Assembly (NCBI GenBank): GCA_021160865.1
Contig: JAGHBS010000205.1
Span: forward strand, 1-15,434
Origin: Planctomycetota bacterium
GTDB taxonomy: Bacteria > Planctomycetota > Phycisphaerae > SM23-33
Length of the DNA: 15,434 bases
Direction: 5' to 3'
The position numbers and the translations under genes are program-made. The notes under the pieces are model-generated. The model saw only the letters and a program-made list of their open reading frames with translations. It did no database searches and had not been told where the DNA came from. Shown piece after piece: positions 1 through 7,228 of the stretch; positions within the stretch are counted from its first letter, which is position 1, and each line of letters begins with the position of its first letter.

Positions 1-28
1 AAATTAATATTGCTTAAATATCTCATCA

Positions 29-45
29 TTCTACATCAGGTAGAA
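29..45. promoter_or_regulatory. Inverted repeat upstream of pfkA (candidate operator or hairpin)
   Basis: TTCTAC and GTAGAA form a perfect 6-bp inverted repeat around a 5-base spacer. Flanking ATCA (25-28) and TGAT (47-50) extend the symmetry with a one-base offset. It ends 27 bases before the pfkA start codon, where a repressor site or leader hairpin would act. No clear -35/-10 pair was found around it, so the role is inferred from position only. Confidence 0.35.
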
Positions 46-72
46 GTGATACGATGAAAATGGAGAAGCAAT

Positions 73-1212
73 ATGAAGCAAGGTGAAGTGCGTCGTATCG
101 GGATATTGACAGGTGGCGGAGATTGCCCCGGGCTAAATGCAGTCATTCGTGGAGTAGTAAAAACGGGGATATACCAATATGGCCTGGAAATTGTGGGCAT
201 CGAAGACGGCTATCTCGGCCTCATTGAAGGACGAATGCACCTTATGAACATTACCGAAGCCTCGGACATTCTCACCCGCGGCGGAACGATCCTCGGAGCA
301 TGTAATAAGGCTAATCCTGCTGCCTATAGTGTCATGGAAAATGGCAAATGGGTAAAGCGTGATGTGACCGATCAGGTGGTAGAAAATTACCATAAATGGA
401 ATCTTGATGCCCTGATTGTAATCGGTGGCGATGGAACAATGTCCGGGGCTGACCATCTTATCAAACACGGATTGAACATTGTCGGGCTTCCCAAGACCAT
501 TGACAACGACCTTGTAGGTACGGACATCACCTTTGGACACCACAGCGCCGTAGCCACCGCTACCGAGGCTTTAGATAAGGTTCATTCTACCGCTTCAAGT
601 CATCATCGTGTAATGGTAGTCGAGCTGATGGGACGATATGCCGGCTGGCTTGCACTGCGGGCGGGAATTGCTTCCGGTGCCGATGTCATTCTCATCCCTG
701 AAATACCATTTGACATTGATGTCGTCTGTCAGGTCTGCCTGAACAGAAGCAAGCATGGAAAACGGTTCACCATCATAGCAGCAGGTGAGGGGGCAAAGCC
801 GGAAGGCGGTGAAATGATTATCAATCGCATCGTAAAGGACTCGCCCGACCCCATCCGCTTAGGCGGCATAGCAAGATTCCTTGCCGAACAAATCGAAGAA
901 CGAACGCATCTGGAAAGTCGATCCATGGTACTGGGCTACATCCAAAGAGGTGGAACGCCCACCGCTTATGATAGACTCCTGGCGACACTATTATCCTGCC
1001 ATGCTGTTGAATGCGTCGTAAAGAAGCGATTTGGCCGACTTATCGTCATGAAAAGCGGAAAAGTAGATTCAGTACCCATAGCATCCGTTGCAGGGAAGAT
1101 ACGCACCGTTCCAATTAATGATCCGCTTATCATTGCTGCCCGACAGGTTGGTACATATTTCGGCGACGAAAAAGAATTACTCAAATCTCACCAGCATGAT
1201 GAAAATAAATAA
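73..1212 (+). CDS. pfkA: 6-phosphofructokinase (PfkA family)
   Basis: Phosphorylates fructose 6-phosphate to fructose 1,6-bisphosphate in the cytoplasm, the committed step of glycolysis. The 379-residue product has the family motifs in order: GGGDCPGLNAVIRG (14-27, nucleotide-binding loop), GGDGT (118-122), PKTIDND (140-146, with D144 as the catalytic Asp), and MGRYAGW (186-192). Phosphoryl-donor choice depends on two positions, numbered as in E. coli. Position 104 is Gly (G121 here), typical of ATP enzymes. Position 124 is Lys (K141 here), common in PPi enzymes and in the 'mixed' group III. The Gly/Lys pair fits a group III, probably ATP-using enzyme, but the sequence alone does not settle this. 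The start is supported by GGAG seven bases upstream. The 3' end overlaps the carboxypeptidase gene by 17 bases. Confidence 0.95.
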   Translation: MKQGEVRRIGILTGGGDCPGLNAVIRGVVKTGIYQYGLEIVGIEDGYLGLIEGRMHLMNITEASDILTRGGTILGACNKANPAAYSVMENGKWVKRDVTDQVVENYHKWNLDALIVIGGDGTMSGADHLIKHGLNIVGLPKTIDNDLVGTDITFGHHSAVATATEALDKVHSTASSHHRVMVVELMGRYAGWLALRAGIASGADVILIPEIPFDIDVVCQVCLNRSKHGKRFTIIAAGEGAKPEGGEMIINRIVKDSPDPIRLGGIARFLAEQIEERTHLESRSMVLGYIQRGGTPTAYDRLLATLLSCHAVECVVKKRFGRLIVMKSGKVDSVPIASVAGKIRTVPINDPLIIAARQVGTYFGDEKELLKSHQHDENK

Positions 1213-2719
1213 TAACACCACCCAAAAACTCTTCCGACTACTGCTCCTTGCAACCCTTATCATTGCTTATCCTGTTGTTGCTGAAGGAAAATCCAGATAC
1301 ACAAAGGCAAATCATTCTCTCGCATCGCAGATTGAAAAGATTGTTACAGCATATCAGCATCGAAGCCATGCTGCCGTCAGCGTACATGCGATAGACCTAT
1401 CTAACGGCGCATCGCTTTGTGGTATCGCCGATGATAAGTTGATGATACCTGCCAGTAATGCAAAAATCCTGACCTCGGCTGTCGCATTGAAACGGCTTGG
1501 AAGGAAATTTGAGTTTTCCACAAGATTAGCCATTCATGGCGATGACCTCGTTGTAATAGGCGATGGTGATCCAACGACGGGCGATGCTCGCCTGGCAAAA
1601 ATGAAGAAAAAATCCGTCTACGCAATCTTTGATAACTGGGCAAAAATCTTGAAACAAAGGAATATCAAACAAATCAGGGGAAACCTCGTTATTGAAGCAG
1701 GTATATTCCAGCAGCCGTACGTCAACCCCACCTGGCCAAGGGATCAATTACAGAAATGGTATGCTGCACCTGTGGCAGGGGTGAATTTCAATGATAATTG
1801 CTTCGATATCCGCTTTGTCGTAAAAGGCGATCGCGTCGAGCCAATTATCAGCCCGATGAGCCGATTTATCAAGATTGATTGCAGCGTCCGCAGGGGAAGG
1901 AGAAACATCTGGGCATGCATACTCAACGAATCAAACACATCAATTAAACTGCGTGGAACAGTTAGAACAGATATGCATAATCCTCTACTAGTGGCTATCA
2001 AAAATCCTCCAATGCTCTTTGCTACCATCCTTGCTGACAGACTCACCCGTGCAGGAATAGAAATAAGGGGCAAGATTCTTATCTCACATCGCTGGCCGAT
2101 AGATGATAGCGGCTATCAAATCATCGCAACATCGCGAACGCCCCTGGCTGATGCAATCTGGCGAGCTAACAAGCAAAGTTTGAACATGATGGCTGAATGC
2201 CTTTTTCTGCGAAGTTCAGCTACAGATAAATCACCCGCCAATTGGAAACGTGCTGCAAGGTTGGCACGAAAGACGCTGATAGAAGATTTCAAAATAAATC
2301 CCCAGCAGTTTGTCATTGCAGACGGCTCGGGGCTAAGCAGGCAAAATAAAGTCACTGCTGCTGTATTGACTTCACTGCTATATCAACTCCGCCGAGAAAA
2401 GATATTCATTCATTCCTTGCCAATAGCAGGCATTGATGGCACGCTACGAAGACGATTTCATAAGAGTCGGTGCAAGGGCGGGATAATCGCCAAGACTGGC
2501 TCGCTATATCGTGTAAGTGCCCTGAGCGGTTACATCATCGATAAGAACGGCAATCCCTCAATTGCATTTAGTATCATTGTCAACGGCTCGACGAGAGGTA
2601 AGAACTACAATGCAAAGGTCCTGCAAAAGGAGATATGCGAATTACTACTCCGTGCCGTTGACAGAAAAGAACGCCTCTCCAGCACATCAGCTTCGCAGGA
2701 GTTACGAACTGGCAGATAA
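1196..2719 (+). CDS. dacB: D-alanyl-D-alanine carboxypeptidase/endopeptidase, PBP4 (peptidase S13)
   Basis: Penicillin-binding protein that trims or cleaves peptidoglycan cross-links outside the cytoplasmic membrane. The 507-residue product starts with a likely signal peptide: basic start, hydrophobic LFRLLLLATLIIAYPVV (about 12-28), then AEG. All three catalytic motifs of S13 enzymes are visible: SNAK (S87-K90, nucleophile Ser and base Lys), SLN (328-330, the SxN motif in QSLNMMAE), and KTG (433-435, in AKTGSL). GSGLSRQN just before the last third is also typical. Length matches PBP4 proteins. The frame is open further 5' to 1088, but that part lies inside pfkA and would put the signal peptide about 36 residues in. 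I therefore chose the ATG at 1196 (a second ATG follows at 1199). No clear Shine-Dalgarno site is present, and translation is probably coupled to pfkA. Confidence 0.92.
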   Translation: MMKINNNTTQKLFRLLLLATLIIAYPVVAEGKSRYTKANHSLASQIEKIVTAYQHRSHAAVSVHAIDLSNGASLCGIADDKLMIPASNAKILTSAVALKRLGRKFEFSTRLAIHGDDLVVIGDGDPTTGDARLAKMKKKSVYAIFDNWAKILKQRNIKQIRGNLVIEAGIFQQPYVNPTWPRDQLQKWYAAPVAGVNFNDNCFDIRFVVKGDRVEPIISPMSRFIKIDCSVRRGRRNIWACILNESNTSIKLRGTVRTDMHNPLLVAIKNPPMLFATILADRLTRAGIEIRGKILISHRWPIDDSGYQIIATSRTPLADAIWRANKQSLNMMAECLFLRSSATDKSPANWKRAARLARKTLIEDFKINPQQFVIADGSGLSRQNKVTAAVLTSLLYQLRREKIFIHSLPIAGIDGTLRRRFHKSRCKGGIIAKTGSLYRVSALSGYIIDKNGNPSIAFSIIVNGSTRGKNYNAKVLQKEICELLLRAVDRKERLSSTSASQELRTGR

Positions 2720-2750
2720 GCAAAATTAGAATTGAAATCACTAAGGCGGT

Positions 2751-3533
2751 TTAGGTCTTCTTCAAGACATCTGCTACTTTTTGGGCTACTCGCTTGCCTG
2801 AAAGCAGCATCCCACCAAAGATAGGTCCCATTCGAGGACCTGAAAATGTTGCGGAAACACTCATTCCGGTAACCCAAAGGCCGGGATAAACCTCGCCTGC
2901 CCGCTCGACAACGAAGACTTCACCAGCAACGGCATTCATCGGACCTTCTACACCGTTCCGAGCGGGGCTATCATCAAGCAACCCTCGCCTACGAATCGCC
3001 TGGACAACGGCGGCTTCATGACCGGTTGCATCAATCACCGCACGGGCAGAAAAAACTATCGGATCTATTGGAAGCGAATCAACAAGCATCGTCTGATTAG
3101 CCACCACCCCTCGAACTCGATTATCGTGTATGCATACATCCTCAACAGTCATAAGATTCAACAGCGTAGCCCCTGCTTTTATCGCCTTGAAGCACAATCC
3201 CGATGCTAATTCCATCGCATCAACAGTATGAAGCCCATTATCTCGTCTCTCGTGTGCTATGCCAAGTTCGTCAAGTAGCCCGATGGCGTCATCCTGAACA
3301 ACGGCTTCATTCATGCCGATTGCACCGCCCCAGATCCCCCCACCAGGCGACAGCCGCTTCTCCAAAATAGTTACCGCCAGACCTGCTTTGGATAACTCAA
3401 TCCCAGCCACCAATCCCGACGGACCTGCCCCAGCGATAATCACATCACTTTCGATACAATTCGATAACTTGGCGTGATATCGCTCAAGAATAGCCCTCGA
3501 AATAGAAATTTCCTTCATATTGTCTTTAGCCAT
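2751..3533 (-). CDS. thi4: Thi4-type thiazole synthase (sulfide-dependent ADP-thiazole synthase family)
   Basis: The Thi4 family makes the thiazole half of thiamine from NAD and glycine. Yeast and plant enzymes donate sulfur from their own Cys. Many archaeal and anaerobe enzymes carry His there and use free sulfide with Fe(II). The 260-residue product has the dinucleotide-binding GAGPSG (35-40), EKR at the end of beta-2, the Gly-rich GGGIWGGA (64-71), DATGHEA (168-174) and the C-terminal FSGPRMGPIFGGMLLSG (230-246). By my alignment from memory, the sulfur-donor position just before [V/I]DP is P155 (SLPIDP), neither Cys nor His. A closely related ribose-1,5-bisphosphate isomerase-type role is possible. 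Of the usual thiamine genes only this one is here. The GAGG upstream is unusually close to the ATG, so a start at M6 (3518) is possible. It lies 70 bases downstream of the MinD gene on the same strand. Confidence 0.85.
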   Translation of the reverse strand: MAKDNMKEISISRAILERYHAKLSNCIESDVIIAGAGPSGLVAGIELSKAGLAVTILEKRLSPGGGIWGGAIGMNEAVVQDDAIGLLDELGIAHERRDNGLHTVDAMELASGLCFKAIKAGATLLNLMTVEDVCIHDNRVRGVVANQTMLVDSLPIDPIVFSARAVIDATGHEAAVVQAIRRRGLLDDSPARNGVEGPMNAVAGEVFVVERAGEVYPGLWVTGMSVSATFSGPRMGPIFGGMLLSGKRVAQKVADVLKKT

Positions 3534-3603
3534 ATCCTCTTACGCTCCGCTGAATTACCAGATTTCCCCCCGTACTTCTTCCGCAACATAAAATTAGATT
3601 TTA

Positions 3604-4497
3604 TCAACCACGGATGACATCAGCCAGTTCCGACCAGAGTTGTCTTATATCATCGCAAACGCCGCCGGTAATATATTCGATAGCAGAAAGATTCTCAACC
3701 TGTGCCTGAGTAATGGCAGAGTCATATCGGACTTTCCCTAATACAGAGATGTCCATCTCCTTAGCAATTTCGTTTATTTGTTCCGTCAACTCTGGATTGA
3801 TATCCCATTTATTGATACACAAATACCTCTCCAAGCCGAAGTGCCCTGCCAATTCTGCCACTCTCTTCATATCGTGAAGTCCCGATAGCGTCGGTTCGGT
3901 AATAATCAAGGCGATATCAGCGCCCGTAAGCGATGCAATTACCGGACAGCCCACCCCAGGGGCACCATCAACAAGAATAGTTTCAATATGCTCTTTGCTT
4001 GCAATTTCCCTTGCTCGATTTCGCACTATTGTAACGAGTTTGCCAGAGTTCTCCTCAGCAGGGTTCAACCTTGCATGCACCATTGGCCCGACGCGGCATT
4101 GCGAAACAAACCACCGCCCATTGACCGCATCGGTCATCTCAATTGCTTTCTCCGGGCAGAAATACACACAAACGCCACACCCCTCGCATGCTATCGGGTC
4201 AACCTGATAGGTTGCCTTTACCTTTTCATTACCCACCCCTGTGAGTGAAATTGCATCAAACCGACACAGTTCTGCACATTTTCCGCAAGCAGTGCAAAGA
4301 CGGGGATTAATCTCCACCTTTGCCCCGCCAAGGAAATCATTACTCTCAAGTACCTCAGGCGAAAGTAATAAGTGCAGATCGGCTGCATCGACATCGCAAT
4401 CAGCCACTACCACCGGCTTGGCAAGAACCGCAAGAGATGCCAATATAGATGTCTTACCGGTCCCGCCCTTTCCACTTATGACGATTATCTCTTTCAT
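3604..4497 (-). CDS. MinD-superfamily P-loop ATPase with inserted 2[4Fe-4S] ferredoxin domain (no. 1)
   Basis: A 297-residue fusion of a MinD/Mrp-like ATPase and a ferredoxin module. The deviant Walker A is SGKGGTGKT (8-16, with signature K10 and K15), followed by VADCDVDAADLH (31-42). An inserted bacterial ferredoxin domain has two full CxxCxxCxxxC clusters: C68-C71-C74-C78 and C104-C107-C110-C114. The ATPase fold resumes with VDGAPGVGCPVIASL (176-190). Proteins of this architecture belong to the ORP-type complexes of anaerobes. Their biochemical role is not settled, but ATP-dependent Fe-S or metal handling and a link to septum placement have been proposed. No Shine-Dalgarno site precedes the ATG. 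The 16-base gap from the FmdB-type gene lies within an AT palindrome (4504-4516). Translation is probably coupled to the gene upstream. Confidence 0.9.
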   Translation of the reverse strand: MKEIIVISGKGGTGKTSILASLAVLAKPVVVADCDVDAADLHLLLSPEVLESNDFLGGAKVEINPRLCTACGKCAELCRFDAISLTGVGNEKVKATYQVDPIACEGCGVCVYFCPEKAIEMTDAVNGRWFVSQCRVGPMVHARLNPAEENSGKLVTIVRNRAREIASKEHIETILVDGAPGVGCPVIASLTGADIALIITEPTLSGLHDMKRVAELAGHFGLERYLCINKWDINPELTEQINEIAKEMDISVLGKVRYDSAITQAQVENLSAIEYITGGVCDDIRQLWSELADVIRG

Positions 4498-4503
4498 TGA
4501 TTA

Positions 4504-4516
4504 TGATTTTAAATCA
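4504..4516. repeat. 13-bp AT-rich palindrome between FmdB-type and MinD genes
   Basis: TGATTTTAAATCA is a perfect palindrome around one central base. It overlaps the stop codon of the zinc-ribbon gene and fills most of the spacer in front of the MinD no. 1 start, where a ribosome-binding site would be expected but is not seen. It could be a protein site or chance AT-rich symmetry. Confidence 0.3.
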
Positions 4517-4726
4517 GGAAAATGGGCAGGTGCCGGTCGGGCAACTCGATGAACCTGATGAATTAGACGAACCTGAACCGCCCGAACGAGCAGCAAAGGT
4601 GGAAAATATCTTCTCCAACCTCTTCCCGCCGCACTTTTCGCACACGTGCTGTACCTTGCTATCTGGCTTTTCAAGAAACTCCGTTATGTGTCCGCAGTCC
4701 TTGCAACGATACTCAAACACCGGCAT
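4514..4726 (-). CDS. FmdB-family zinc-ribbon protein with Ser/Gly tail
   Basis: A 70-residue protein of the FmdB/CxxC zinc-ribbon family. It begins MPVFEYRCKDCGH, with the zinc-binding pairs C8-C11 and C29-C32 (CEKCGG). After the ribbon comes a low-complexity Ser/Gly tail ending CPTGTC, which adds a third Cys pair that could bind metal or form a disulfide. Family members are called putative regulators, but their function is not established. Start choice is firm: AAGGAGG sits about six bases before the ATG. The first 14 bases overlap the end of MinD no. 2, and the gene ends 16 bases before MinD no. 1. It is thus held between the two ATPase genes, which suggests a role in the same complex. Confidence 0.88.
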   Translation of the reverse strand: MPVFEYRCKDCGHITEFLEKPDSKVQHVCEKCGGKRLEKIFSTFAARSGGSGSSNSSGSSSCPTGTCPFS

Positions 4727-5615
4727 CGCTATCCTCCTTCACCAAATTACTCGTAGATTTTTTAGTCAATCCTACTATGTTATTAATTTTATCCAGCAAT
4801 TGCAGAAAAAGTTCCCGATAGTCCTCATAGATTTCGCATGCAAGCATACCCTGTGAGTAGGCCTGGGCAATTTTTCTATCATCGGGGAACTCCTGAAGGA
4901 TTTCTAACCCCTCATCCTTACAATACCGATGTACCCTATCATCACCAATGCCAACGCGATTTACGACTACAGCAAATCTCAATCCAAGTGTCCGACACAT
5001 TTCGACGGCGAGTTTCAAATCATTTAGACCGAACGGCGTCGGCTCAGCAACTAATACCACGTAATCGACATCCCGCACGCTCTCTATCACCGGGCACGAT
5101 GTCCCGGGTGGAGCGTCTATAATGATGATGTCCGCAGATGGCGCTGACTTTTTCACAGCACGCACCAATGGCGGAGTCACCGCTACCCCTAAATCCGATA
5201 TGCCGTGAACGAAATCTATCGAATCACTCTTACCAATCTGTACCACGCCAGTTTGTCTCTGCCTTTCAGTGATGGCGCCGGTAGGACATACCAGCGCACA
5301 GCCGCCGCAGGAATGACACAACTCTGGATAGACTAAAACCTTGTCCCTTATGCAGACGATAGCGCTGTATCGGCAAAATTCCCCACACTTACCGCAATGA
5401 ATGCACTTGCCTTCATCGACTTCCGGGATGAGCGAGATGACCGATTGTTCTCTCTCGATTTCGGGCTTGAGGAAGATATGACCGTTGGGCTCTTCAACGT
5501 CGCAGTCGAGGTAGGCAACGCTTTGCCCCTTATCACTGGCTACCCTTGCCAGGTTCGTTGCAATGGTGGTCTTGCCCGTTCCCCCCTTTCCACTTGCAAT
5601 AGCGATTTTCATCAT
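4713..5615 (-). CDS. MinD-superfamily P-loop ATPase with inserted 2[4Fe-4S] ferredoxin domain (no. 2)
   Basis: A 300-residue paralogue of the ATPase encoded two genes downstream. Deviant Walker A SGKGGTGKT lies at 8-16, and YLDCDVEEPNGH (35-46) carries the switch I region. The inserted ferredoxin domain has clusters C71-C74-C77-C81 and C100-C103-C106-C110. IIIIDAPPGTSCPVIES (163-179) is the switch II/Walker B region. Two such ATPases side by side, as here, are typical of ORP-type operons and suggest a heterodimer. The start is ATGATG. AAGGG spacing fits the second ATG (5612) better, and the first overlaps the stop codon of the upstream 74-residue gene (ATGA), so translation is probably coupled. 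The 3' end overlaps the FmdB-type gene by 14 bases. Confidence 0.9.
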   Translation of the reverse strand: MMKIAIASGKGGTGKTTIATNLARVASDKGQSVAYLDCDVEEPNGHIFLKPEIEREQSVISLIPEVDEGKCIHCGKCGEFCRYSAIVCIRDKVLVYPELCHSCGGCALVCPTGAITERQRQTGVVQIGKSDSIDFVHGISDLGVAVTPPLVRAVKKSAPSADIIIIDAPPGTSCPVIESVRDVDYVVLVAEPTPFGLNDLKLAVEMCRTLGLRFAVVVNRVGIGDDRVHRYCKDEGLEILQEFPDDRKIAQAYSQGMLACEIYEDYRELFLQLLDKINNIVGLTKKSTSNLVKEDSDAGV

Positions 5616-5836
5616 TTCCCTTTCATGGCTCCAGTAGCACGCCTTAGCAATCCCTTGAGCCCCCTACCGATGAAGATCATCCCAGCGATAATAGCACCGA
5701 AGAACCCGGCACTTGCTGCCCCACCGGGACAACCCGACCGACCGCAAAAAGGACAAACCGAAAACGGACCCAATAATGCTGATATACCGCCCCACCATGC
5801 AAGAAAACGTCCTATGGGTCTAATCCACTTCTTCAT
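5612..5836 (-). CDS. Small Cys/Gly-rich membrane protein of the MinD/ferredoxin cluster
   Basis: A 74-residue protein that I do not recognise as a named family. It has a hydrophobic stretch around FLAWWGGISALLGPF (about 12-26), a four-residue Cys pair CPFC followed closely by GCPGG (together CPFCGRSGCPGG, about 28-39), a second hydrophobic segment FFGAIIAGMIFIGRG (about 45-59), and a basic C-terminus. This looks like a two-helix membrane hairpin with three Cys residues in the turn, which could hold a metal or an Fe-S cluster. The stop overlaps the MinD no. 2 start by 4 bases, strong evidence that it is a real operon member. The Shine-Dalgarno signal (GGGGAGGG) is about 18 bases away and weak for this start. 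It may anchor the soluble ATPases to the membrane (inference). Confidence 0.7.
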   Translation of the reverse strand: MKKWIRPIGRFLAWWGGISALLGPFSVCPFCGRSGCPGGAASAGFFGAIIAGMIFIGRGLKGLLRRATGAMKGK

Positions 5837-5907
5837 TCTGGAAGATCACATTCCCTCCCCACAGCATACCTTGAATGTAGCGTTCTACTACTGCACGCCC
5901 GCCCGAA

Positions 5908-6084
5908 TTACCTTTCTACTTTTATCGCTCCGACCGGGCAGGCATCTTCGCATAAGCCGCATTCGGTGCAAGTATCTTCGTCAACCACGGCGATACCGTT
6001 ATCAAGTTTAATTGCTTCGACTGGACAAGCATCTACGCAAGCACCGCATCCCGTGCATTTTTCACTATCTACCACAGCAGACAT
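5908..6084 (-). CDS. 2[4Fe-4S] bacterial-type ferredoxin
   Basis: A 58-residue low-potential electron carrier with two clean CxxCxxCxxxCP motifs: C10-C13-C16-C20 and C39-C42-C45-C49. The two halves are near repeats (CTGCGACVDACPVEAI and CTECGLCEDACPVGAI), as is usual in clostridial-type ferredoxins. A nine-residue longer reading starts at 6111, but I chose the ATG at 6084. It has AAAGGAG about eight bases upstream, begins four bases after the stop of the preceding NifX-like gene, and gives the standard short N-terminus. It probably supplies electrons to, or shares clusters with, the MinD/ferredoxin ATPases downstream. Confidence 0.93.
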   Translation of the reverse strand: MSAVVDSEKCTGCGACVDACPVEAIKLDNGIAVVDEDTCTECGLCEDACPVGAIKVER

Positions 6085-6088
6085 TGGC

Positions 6089-6676
6089 TTACTCCTTTCC
6101 TTTCGCCTCACCTAACTGACGTATCTGCTCACGAAGCATCTCAATTTGCTCGCTCACCGCTTGCATCTGCTTTTTTATCGAATCCAGCTCATCACGAAGT
6201 TGGGTATCTCCAGAAGATTGCAAGGCCTCCGAGCCAGTCTGACCTTGGGCAGCGCCCATGGATTTCATCCTGCGTTGTCCCATTCCTAAGCCAACTCCCC
6301 TGCCCATTCCACCACCCATACCGAAGTGGCTTTGTACGGTAGAGGTGTTGGACGGTGAAAGTTTACCTGCCTTGAATTGCTCAACGACTTGCCTGATGCT
6401 ACCGGAACAGCCATTAATTATCTTAATTCCCACAGCAGAGAGTGCCTGCAAGGCATTCGGGCCGATATTCCCCGTCAAGACGACTTCGGCACCTTTATCC
6501 GCAATCAGTTGAGCCGACTGAATGCCCGCTCCACCGCCTAATGCAACATTGGGATTTTCTATCGCTTCAAAGTCCATAGTATCGGTATCGACGATAAGAA
6601 AATATGGGCTTCGACCAAAACGAGGCTCAACCATAGCATCCAATGACGGTTCAACAGCAGTTATTGCAATCTTCAT
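6089..6676 (-). CDS. NifX/NifB-C-terminal-like (dinitrogenase Fe-Mo cofactor family) protein with coiled-coil tail
   Basis: A 195-residue protein. The first 110-115 residues form the ribonuclease-H-like fold of the NifX/NafY/ORP family (MKIAITAVEPSLDAMVEPRFGRSPYFLIVD at the start; AEVVLTGNIGPNAL mid-domain), which binds Mo-Fe-S or Mo-Cu clusters. A Gly/Met-rich linker follows (GMGGGMGRGVGLGMG), and then a predicted coiled coil with heptad leucines and isoleucines (about 160-192). Usual family members stop near 110-130 residues, so the tail is an addition. There are no nif structural genes nearby, so a nitrogenase role is unlikely. A role like that of the Desulfovibrio orange protein is the better guess. 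AAGGAG eight bases upstream supports the start. The gene follows a terminator and may have its own promoter. Confidence 0.87.
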   Translation of the reverse strand: MKIAITAVEPSLDAMVEPRFGRSPYFLIVDTDTMDFEAIENPNVALGGGAGIQSAQLIADKGAEVVLTGNIGPNALQALSAVGIKIINGCSGSIRQVVEQFKAGKLSPSNTSTVQSHFGMGGGMGRGVGLGMGQRRMKSMGAAQGQTGSEALQSSGDTQLRDELDSIKKQMQAVSEQIEMLREQIRQLGEAKGKE

Positions 6677-6710
6677 AACCTTATCTCCTTGATATTGGTA
6701 TTATGCCATT

Positions 6711-6730
6711 TATTGCACTTTATTGCACTA
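6711..6730. repeat. Tandem 10-bp repeat TATTGCACTT/TATTGCACTA upstream of NifX-like gene
   Basis: Two adjacent 10-base copies differ only at the last base. They lie about 35-55 bases upstream of the ATG at 6676. Each contains ATTGCA, the half-site of the palindromes at 7972 and 8005, and the 10-base period puts both copies on the same helix face. It may be a binding site for the sigma-54 activator encoded at 8019-9392, but no -24/-12 element was found here. Confidence 0.35.
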
Positions 6731-6760
6731 ATCAAATGAGACATTCTTAAAAGAAAGTAT

Positions 6761-6811
6761 AAAAATCGGCACGCCACCATCCTCCCCCAGCAGGGACAAT
6801 GATGGCGTGCC
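6761..6811 (-). terminator. Intrinsic terminator after the 120-residue DUF5320-like gene
   Basis: GGCACGCCACCAT (6768-6780) pairs with ATGATGGCGTGCC (6799-6811), a 13-bp stem with one C/A mismatch and an 18-base loop. On the minus strand the stem is followed by TTTTT. It starts 15 bases after the stop of the gene ending at 6827, so the promoter-proximal three genes form one unit. Genes from 6676 onward need read-through or their own promoter. Confidence 0.75.
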
Positions 6812-6826
6812 ACAATACGGTACTTC

Positions 6827-7189
6827 CTACTTGTTGCCGGTTTCCTTGCCGAGTTCCTCGATGCGCTCTCTGATGCCCTTCAAGGCATCTTCAAAGTACT
6901 TAGCCTGTGCTTTTAGCGCATCGAGTTCCTGTTCCCTGCTCGGTGCTACACCGATCGGACCCCACGGACGAGGGTAAAATCCCAAGGCTGCACGCTGCCA
7001 GCCGGTAAGACCGGTGGCATAGTACCAATTGCGCCATCCGAAGCCGCCTCCTCGGCGGCCCCAGCCCCAGTACCCTCGTCCTCCAATGGGGTTCATATAT
7101 CCGGGAACGGGATAACCAGCGCAATAACCGGCTGCCCTTCCTGTCATCGGACCTAATCCAGCAGGACCTGTTCCATCTCCTCGTGGCAT
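6827..7189 (-). CDS. DUF5320-like Gly/aromatic-rich protein with C-terminal coiled coil
   Basis: A 120-residue protein starting MPRGDGTGPAGLGPMTGRAAGYC, the signature of DUF5320-type proteins that accompany NifX-like and MinD/ferredoxin genes in anaerobes. Their function is unknown. The middle is rich in Gly, Trp, Tyr and Arg (IGGRGYWGWGRRGGGFGWRN). The C-terminal 30 residues form a short coiled coil (REQELDALKAQAKYFEDALK) resembling the tail of the NifX-like protein downstream. AAAGGAG eight bases upstream supports the start. It is followed directly by a terminator. Confidence 0.82.
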   Translation of the reverse strand: MPRGDGTGPAGLGPMTGRAAGYCAGYPVPGYMNPIGGRGYWGWGRRGGGFGWRNWYYATGLTGWQRAALGFYPRPWGPIGVAPSREQELDALKAQAKYFEDALKGIRERIEELGKETGNK

Positions 7190-7228
7190 AGTTCAAACTC
7201 CTTTCATAAATATATCTCTGAAACAGAA

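Noticed and set aside
1088..1195. 5' extension of the dacB frame
   Set aside because: It lies wholly inside pfkA and would place the signal peptide well inside the protein. The ATG at 1196 gives a normal N-terminus.
3534..3603. TPP riboswitch upstream of thi4
   Set aside because: The 70-base gap is too short and lacks the conserved THI-box sequences. The AT-rich palindrome at 3588-3604 overlaps the MinD stop and has no further support.
5397..6011. Plus-strand 204-codon open frame
   Set aside because: It lies opposite the MinD no. 2, 74-residue and ferredoxin genes, has no domain signature, and is a shadow frame.
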